Shown here piece by piece: positions 57,351 through 64,000 of a stretch of DNA of 64,000 bases. Position numbers and translations under genes: made by a program. The stretch lies in NCBI GenBank assembly GCA_950106755.1, contig OX467087.1, positions 6,018,047-6,082,046 of the forward strand, read 5' to 3'. Each line of letters begins with the position of its first letter. Position 1 is the first letter of the stretch. Source of the stretch: Climacium dendroides. Lineage: Eukaryota; Streptophyta; Bryopsida; Hypnales; Climaciaceae. Below the pieces are notes generated by a model. That model did no database searches. It had not been told where the DNA came from and saw only the letters and a program-made list of their open reading frames with translations.

Positions 57351-60219
57351 CCGGCACCCACTGCAACGGCATCTGGTAAACTGGCCTCCCTGCTCCCTTT
57401 CGTCGTTCTGCTTGATTGGCCCTGTCACAATCCACCGATAAAGCTCTCCAATTGGCTCGCTCTTGCTTCAACGAACCATCCCGATCCTTGTTCAAGAAAA
57501 CCTCCATTGGCCCCTTCCGATTGGAATTTTTATCGCCAATAAGGTTGTGGTGCGCCCCCTGCAAGAACTGCATCATAAACATTAACTCCAATAGGCGCAT
57601 CTTCCTACTACAATTATAATTCAGTCGCGCATACAACTCCCCATCCTGCAACATACGACCTTCCAATCGGGGATCAATGATGATCTGAAAAAATTGGCAC
57701 CACTCCGCCAGTGCCTTGCAAAAGATGGCTGCCCGAAAACATACTGGATCCCGATGGGTCTTGTGTTCTTGCCAAAACCGAAGGTAGGAGGTAACACAAT
57801 CTTGCCAGCTTCCCCACGATCCTGCCACAATCGGCCAATTGTACCAAACAGTATCTAATTGGGCATTCATGCGCCATTTGTAGTGGCGTTCCACTGGGCA
57901 CCAATTGGGATTTTCTTTCACATTCTCCGGCGCCTCGCCAATATCCAATCGGAAATTTGCCTCGTTTGCAATCAGAGCCTCAATCGGCTTACTCAACGGC
58001 AGCTGCTCATGGTTATAGTCCTTTCCAATCCACAATAGGGCTTGCCACAGTAAAACATCCAATCGGTCACTCACAGTAGCAAATAGATTCTCCCATTTCC
58101 CCCAAAATTGCTCATCGGTTGCACTGCCAAACTTCCCAAAACTCCAGGTATCTAAATTTAACGGCATTCCCACAATCGGTTCCGGTGCCACCTGCCAATT
58201 GTATTTGTTTTTGAAAACTGCCTGCGTCTCCAAGTCGAATGGCAGCAATTGGGAGAAAGATCTCGCCTTCACCATACGCTCCAATCTTGACTTTGTGTTC
58301 CGATAGGTATAAAAGTACTCGCTGGGATGCACATCCGAGAATTGCGCTTTCACCGATCAGTCTTGGTTGTCTCGGACCATCTGCATGATCCACCCCTCCG
58401 ATTGGAATCCATCCAGGAGCTTTTGCAGTGTCAGCTGCCAATCCCCAATCGGACATTTTACCCAATTGGTTGCCATGTTCTCCGCCACCGTTCTTCCCCA
58501 ATCGGTACACTTTAGTACCCGAAGCCATTCAGCACACAGACTCTCCTATCGGTGACGCTCTGCTTGAATTTCCTCCAGTTGGCGATGATATCATAACAAT
58601 CGGGCTCCCAAATCACCAATCAGCCAATATCCAGCACAATAGTCTTCCAAAAGCAAATCACCCCGCATAATGATATCCGCCAATAGGTCTTCCTGCTGGA
58701 ATGCCTCAGCCAATCTCCATACTCTTTGAAATTCGGTGACCGATAGGCATTGCTTCAAAGCAAGATCTGCAATGAGGAAAAATACCTGCCGATCGTATGT
58801 ATACGCACGCTCCAAGTTACGAACGGGTGGAATATAGGATGATAATTCCAATAGGCCCTCCACCGTTAAACCTCCTTCTGGTACACCCAATTGGCTGACG
58901 GCATCGCCCACCACCATGATCTCCTTACCCTTTCGATTGGATAACTGCTGCGAAAGTCTCTCATACTCCCTCTCCAAAGCCTGATACTGAGCCGTGATAT
59001 TCTCCAATCGTTGCTTTTGATTCACCACCGCCAATCGGTCTTGGATATGCTTCGTATTCAAATCCACATATTTCTTCCGATGGCTCTTTGTTTCAATCTT
59101 CTGTTGAACCAATTGGTTGCAAAGCTCCACCACCTCGGGATTCTCACTGCCCGGTAGGGGCATGGCTGCCTTCAATTGGTCCACTTGAGCTTGCAACAAT
59201 CGGTGTTGATCTTGAAGATCCTTGTGTTGTTGTAGTGTCGCATAATCCCCAAAAATGGACGGTTGAGCCGCTAATATCTTCAATTGGATCGCCTCCTCCG
59301 CCACCTTTTGGTAATACTCAGGCCCCTTCAATGCTCCAGATACAGGTTGCTCCACCGATTGGGCTTCATTCGCCCCTGGTTCCAGCTTGACTGCCACCAC
59401 CACAATTGGATTCGCATCCTCAACAATCTTGGTCAAGTAATAGCCCCTACAAAAGGTCTTCTCCGAATCCAATGGGTTGATCTTCACTTCCTCCACCGAT
59501 TGGTTTAGTCTTCTTGCCAGCAATTTCGCCCAATTGATCACCACTCCATGCTGAAACAACGCCACTACCGCCACTATCGCACCCATTTCCACCCGATCGG
59601 TATCCAGGTCCAACAACAACCAACGCTGCACAAATTCCACCATTTCCCTCCAGTTGGGCTTCAATTGAGCCTTGAAAATCCTAACTGGCTCCTCTTCTCT
59701 ACCCTGCTCGATTGGTACCATCTGAGGTGGTGTTGAAAAACACCCACCAATCGGATAATCCTCTGCCTTCAATGCCCCATACGAAATTCCACGATTGGGC
59801 ACCTGCAGCACCTTTCCCACAACCTCCGCCGTCAACTCCAATTGTTTCCCGTGCACAAAGCTGGTTCTTGTGCCCGATTGGTATTTGTCCACAAATTCTC
59901 CCACCAATCGGTCTTGCACCTGGGTTGAAACTAGACTTGCCGAAAGAAATCGCAATAGTCCCGCCTCTCTCACCATCTTCACAACCTTGGTGTTGCGATA
60001 AAACTCCAATCGTTCCTCCAATGCAGGCCAAGGCACCGATCGGATGATGTTGGGAAGACCAGCCTCCCCTTCTGTCGATCCAGACGCCCCTTCCTCAAGC
60101 TTCGGTTTCTTCACCAATCGGAAGAATTCCGCCAATGTGCGATCTCCCAGAGCTGAAACCTCCTTCACGATCATCACGTCATCGTCTGAATCCTCGCTCG
60201 ACTTCGCCATTGGGAACAT

Positions 60220-61296
60220 TCTTGATCACTCCGCGCTCCAATTCGCCCTATTTGCACCAATTGGTACCACAATGTGCACACCCACCAACACATTCGGCGC
60301 TCACAATCTTTACAAATGAAAACACCAATTGGTTAGCCCTGAATTCTTGAAATGTGTTTTCCAATTGGTGAAGGTGATGCGCCCGTTGCACCCGCGCCGC
60401 CACTCCCACAATCGGTTGTCAGATGCCCTGACGTCGCGCGTACCAATTGGGCCTCTTAACTCCCCTCAATCCCTACTTCCGCATCATTATCCAATTGGCA
60501 TAATTTTGTGTTTGTATTGGAAAAGTATTCGCCAATTTTTATTTTTTTTTATTTTTTTTATTTTTTTTGTTTGGCATTATTATTATTATTTTTTTATAAT
60601 TTTATCTTATTTTTAATATTGTTTTTTAATTACAGTATTTTATCATGTTTTTGTTTTTATTTTTAACACTAAGATTTAATTTTGTTTAAAAGACACATTT
60701 ATTGTTATTTAATTTTAATTTCAATCAAAAATTATTTTTAAAAAAAAATTATTATTATTATTATTTTTAAATACTGATTCTCACTCCCTATTCTCTTCTT
60801 CCCATTGGTTCCTTACTTACTATTATATCTATCATAAATACTACGTAGATACTCTCTTAAAACACTCCCAATTATTCTTATCCTTATTGCCAATTGTTAT
60901 CATGTTATTTCATTTTATCCTATTGGCTACAAGTCTTTATCACTCTTTATACTAATTATTATCATGTTTTATTTATTTATTTATTTATTTATTTAGTTTT
61001 AATATATATTTTCTCACTCATTAGTTTAACCCTCTTAATTTACTCCGAGAATTACCAAAATTTTCTAATTAATACTACAAAATGAAAATCCATTTATGCC
61101 TATTATGTTAAATTCACTCTCCTTACAATTATAATTATTTTAGATATCTAATTTTATTTTTAATTATATATTTTCTTTCTTTCTTTTTCTTTTGTATGAA
61201 ACATTATTATTATTATTTTTTATTTTTTTAGTTTCACCTATACTAGTATTAATGCCATAGATTAATATCATTCTCCCCCCCAACCACCGATTGAAT
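60220..61296. other. spacer between pol and extra ORF; low complexity
   Basis: No gene. The left part (60220-60530) is CCAATTGG-rich leader of the extra ORF. The rest is T-rich low-complexity DNA, including a TTTA microsatellite at about 60968-61000. The purine-rich strand near 61165-61195 is the minus strand. I did not find LTR ends here, but they cannot be excluded. Confidence 0.45.
60968..61000 (+). repeat. TTTA microsatellite
   Basis: TTTATTTATTTA... runs for about 30 bases. Confidence 0.85.
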
Positions 61297-64000
61297 TTAC
61301 ACCTCCCCCACGCCATCATTGAAGTCGGCCCCGGCTGAACTATGATATAGGCGCAACCGATAGCCATTGATACGAGTAGGAAGAAGTTTACCTTCAAAAT
61401 CTTGCAATTGGGCAGATCCATTGGGATTCATATTTACAATAACATCGGGACCCAACCAATGGATTTGAAATTTCCCAGGGAATTTAAGAAATCTACTATC
61501 ATATAATAATACTAAATCGCCCTCTTTAAATTGCTTAGGATGGAGCTTACTATCATAAAATGATTTACGTTTTTGTTGAGCAACAAAAGTATTATATACA
61601 GCCTCCCGTCTCTCCTCATCCAAATGTTCCAATTGGCTAAGCCTAGCTTCTAAACGAGGAACATCTCCTAACCTATTGGCAATTGCTATTCTCAAGGAAG
61701 GTATCTCAAATTCAATTGGAAGAATAGCTTCTTGTCCATATACCAATTGGAATGGTGTAAACTTAGTAGTGACTTTATAGGCAATACGATAAGCCCAAAG
61801 AGCTCCCCATAATTTTTCATCCCAATCGGTTCCAGATCCCGAAATTGTTTTAGTTAAAATATTACATAATAAACCATTTGTTTTTTCTGTCTGCCCATTG
61901 GCTCGAGGATGGTAAGGGCTAGTTTTACGATGTTTAATCATGAATTTATTGGTTAATGTTTCAATTGTTTCATTCAAAAAGTGAGTACCCCTATCACTTA
62001 TTAACTCAATTGGACAACCAAATCTTGAAATTATATTTTCGTATGAAAACCTAGCTACCGATTGAGCATCATTATTTTTAGTGGCCATGGCCGCCTCTGC
62101 CCATTTAGTGGCGTAGTCTGTTGCAACTAAAATATAACGCTTTCTACCACGTTTACTAGGTGGAGCTATTGGACCAACAAAGTCGATCCCCCACTTTTCA
62201 AATGGGGCTAAGGCCAATAGGGGTTGTAATGGCATGGCTTTAGTAGGTGTAGGACGACCCACCCGTTGACACGGATCACAAGTCCGGGCAAAATGGTGTG
62301 CATCTTTAAAAAGTGTTGGCCACCAATAACCAACCATTAAAGCCTTACGGGCAGTAAGTTCACCCGCAAAATGCCCCCCACACCCATCGGTATGACAGCC
62401 CTCTAAAATTAAAGGTATTTCATTAGAAAATATACAACGCCTTAATATCCCATCGGTACCCTTCTTATATAAGACATCATTTATTAACGTATAAGGAGCA
62501 CATTTATGTAAAAGGTACTTAATTTGCTTCTCACTTAATTGACTTGGTATTTGATTAGTTTTTAAATATTCCAATATATCCTTATACTCCGATTGGACTG
62601 CTTCTACCACAAATAATTGGCCATCAGGTAAGTCATCATCAATTGGTACAATGTTAGAGTTAGGTGTTGGTTCCAATCGGGATAAATGATCGGCATTGGC
62701 ATGTGTTTTGCCAGGCCTAACCACAATTGAAAATTTAAACTCTTGTAAAAGTAATACCCAACGGGCCAATCGGCCACTTAGATCTGGTTTATTAATTAAA
62801 TATTTTAATGCATCATGGTCAACATAAAATGTAAAGGGATATCCCAATAGGTGATGACGAAACTTTTAACAGCAAAAATCATACCTAATGCCTCACGTTC
62901 AATAATAGTATAATTTTTCTCTGCCGCTATCAATTGTCTACTTGCAAAATAAATTGGGTGATCCATGTTCTTTTTATCCTTTTGACTTAGGACACAACCC
63001 AATGCTATGTTGGAAGCATCCACATAAATATGGAATGGTTCATCCCAATTGGGAGGAATTAATACCGGAGCGGTACTTAAACGTTCTTTTAGAGTAATAA
63101 ATGCTTTGGTACACTCTGGTGTCCATATAGGACTAGCACCTTTTTCTAATTTTTTTAATAAATTTGTTAAAAGAGCTGCATGGGTAGCAAAATCCTTAAT
63201 CGCTCTCCTATAATAACTCCCAAGACTAACAAAACTTCTAACATCCGTTATAGTTTTAGGTTGTGGAGTATTTACAATTAAATCAATTTTATTAGGGTCA
63301 GTACTTATTCCCTCTTTACTCACAATAAGTCCCAATAGTTTACCATATGGCACCGCAAATTGACATTTGGCCGCATTAAGAGAAATGCCATATTTATTAC
63401 ATTGACTAAAACAAAGAGCTAATTGGGCTGAATGGTCCTCTTTAGTACCAAAAACACAGAAGTCATCCAAGAAAATCTCCATGAATTTGCGGAGAAATTC
63501 TTGGAAGGCTACCGTGACTATTCTTTGAAAAGTGGCCGGTCCATTACAAACCCCAAATGGCATTCTTCTATGAGCATACGTACCCCAATCGGTAGTAAAA
63601 GTAGTCAACAATTGGTCTTTTAATGCTATACTAATTTGATTGTATCCGGAGAAACCGTCTAAAAATGAATACATTTCATGACCCGCTACCGAATCCAAAA
63701 CACTATCGGTAAATGGCAATGGAAAATAATCTTTTTTAGTGGCTGCGTTTAATTTCCGATAATCCTAACATATACGAATTTTCCCATTTTTCTTAGGAAC
63801 CACAACAATTGGACTCACCCATTCGCTAAATGGAACGGGATAGATAAATCCTATTTCCAAAAGTTTATCTATCTCTTCCTTCACCAATAGTGAATACTTA
63901 GGATTTAATCGATGTTGCCTTTGGCGAACCGGCTTAGCGTTTTCCTCTAAGGTTATGTGGTGTTCACACACCTCGGGGGGTACACCCTTTAAATCCTTAT
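61297..64000 (-). pseudogene. Ty3/gypsy Athila/Tat-like pol (RT-RNase H-integrase), runs off the window
   Basis: The minus strand enters from beyond 64000. Frame 63971-63765 holds the RT start ('EWVSPIVVVPKKNGKIRIC') and ends at TAG 63765-63767. It then continues in frame to 62805 with 'YSFLDGFSGYNQI' and an FLDD active site, as in Athila/Tat elements rather than YIDD. A one-base loss in an A run (62864-62867) shifts the frame inside RNase H. The last frame (62847-61297, 516 residues) has RNase H end, integrase zinc site H152/H159/C190/C193, and triad D222, D285 and E321 (35 residues between the last two). Its C-terminus lacks a chromodomain and ends with an 'INGYRLRLY' type tail, the mark of the non-chromodomain plant lineage. 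Two lesions only, so decay is light. Confidence 0.88.

Larger units (their letters stand above)
56040..60219 (-). pseudogene. extra ~1000-codon ORF between pol and 3' LTR, disrupted
   Basis: The ATG at 60219 begins a frame that stays the same to the TAA at 56040-56042 once the inserted element (56168-57350) and one CCG duplicate are discounted; the length is then 998 codons. In-frame stops are at 58591-58593 (TGA), 58546-58548 (TAG) and 58357-58359 (TGA). Residues ~45-200 contain 'FVHGKQLELTAEVVGKVLQVP', a pattern shared with plant retroelement ORF1/plant-mobile-type domains. Residues ~340-460 are a strong coiled coil. The C-terminus is lysine-rich. No enzyme motif is seen. It lies downstream of pol in the same orientation, the env position in Athila-like elements. 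CCAATTGG-type motifs are dense throughout. Confidence 0.6.

Overview
The window is nuclear DNA of a land plant with a large, transposon-filled genome. The evidence is one spliced amino-acid transporter gene of the plant LHT type, plant-type Ty3/gypsy elements of two lineages (a chromodomain-bearing chromovirus and an Athila/Tat-like element), CACTA, Mutator-like and pogo-like DNA transposons, and long AT-rich noncoding stretches. I cannot name the species. The low gene density and the transposon families would suit a fern, lycophyte, bryophyte or gymnosperm as well as a seed plant.

Layout. 1-2.3 kb: remnant of a gag-like retroelement gene rich in CCGGAT motifs. 2.4-3.8 kb: a decayed protein-kinase-like gene. 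5.6-16.7 kb: what looks like a CACTA element (TGA target duplications at both ends) with two CCGGAT-rich gag-like genes nested inside it (8.6-10.5 kb and 11.1-12.8 kb). 16.7-18.9 kb: AT-rich filler. 18.9-22.4 kb (minus): the only apparently intact host gene, an LHT-like transporter with seven recognised exons. An 18-bp minisatellite lies just upstream of it. 26.1-26.4 kb: a Mutator-like MITE. 27.0-29.5 kb: a complete pogo/Tc1-like transposon with a dead transposase. 31.5-34.9 kb: a fold-back element with arms of about 860 bp. 39.0-40.0 kb: a 177-bp tandem array. 43.7-47.2 kb: a decayed transposon gene (DUF8039-like plus DUF7869-like) preceded by seven copies of a GC-rich palindrome. 47.9-51.4 kb (minus): a decayed chromovirus pol joined to a CCGGAT-family fragment. 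51.4-55.0 kb: a CACTA end, a ~220-bp tandem repeat and an inserted terminal-inverted-repeat element. 55.0-64 kb (minus): an Athila/Tat-like retroelement with pol, then a ~1000-codon extra ORF, then a 3' LTR. That ORF is split by a small CACTA element.

Two retroelement families are each saturated with their own short motif (CCGGAT in one, CCAATTGG/CCAATCGG in the other) in coding and noncoding parts alike, at about one copy per 40-55 bp. In the second family the motif vanishes exactly inside the later 1.2-kb insertion. This is the most unusual signal here. It resembles in principle the motif accumulation seen in plant VANDAL transposons, whose VANC proteins bind such motifs and counter silencing. 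A second theme is how these genes died: all 19 in-frame stops I could trace are TAG or TGA, never TAA, as expected from deamination of methylated CG and CHG cytosines.
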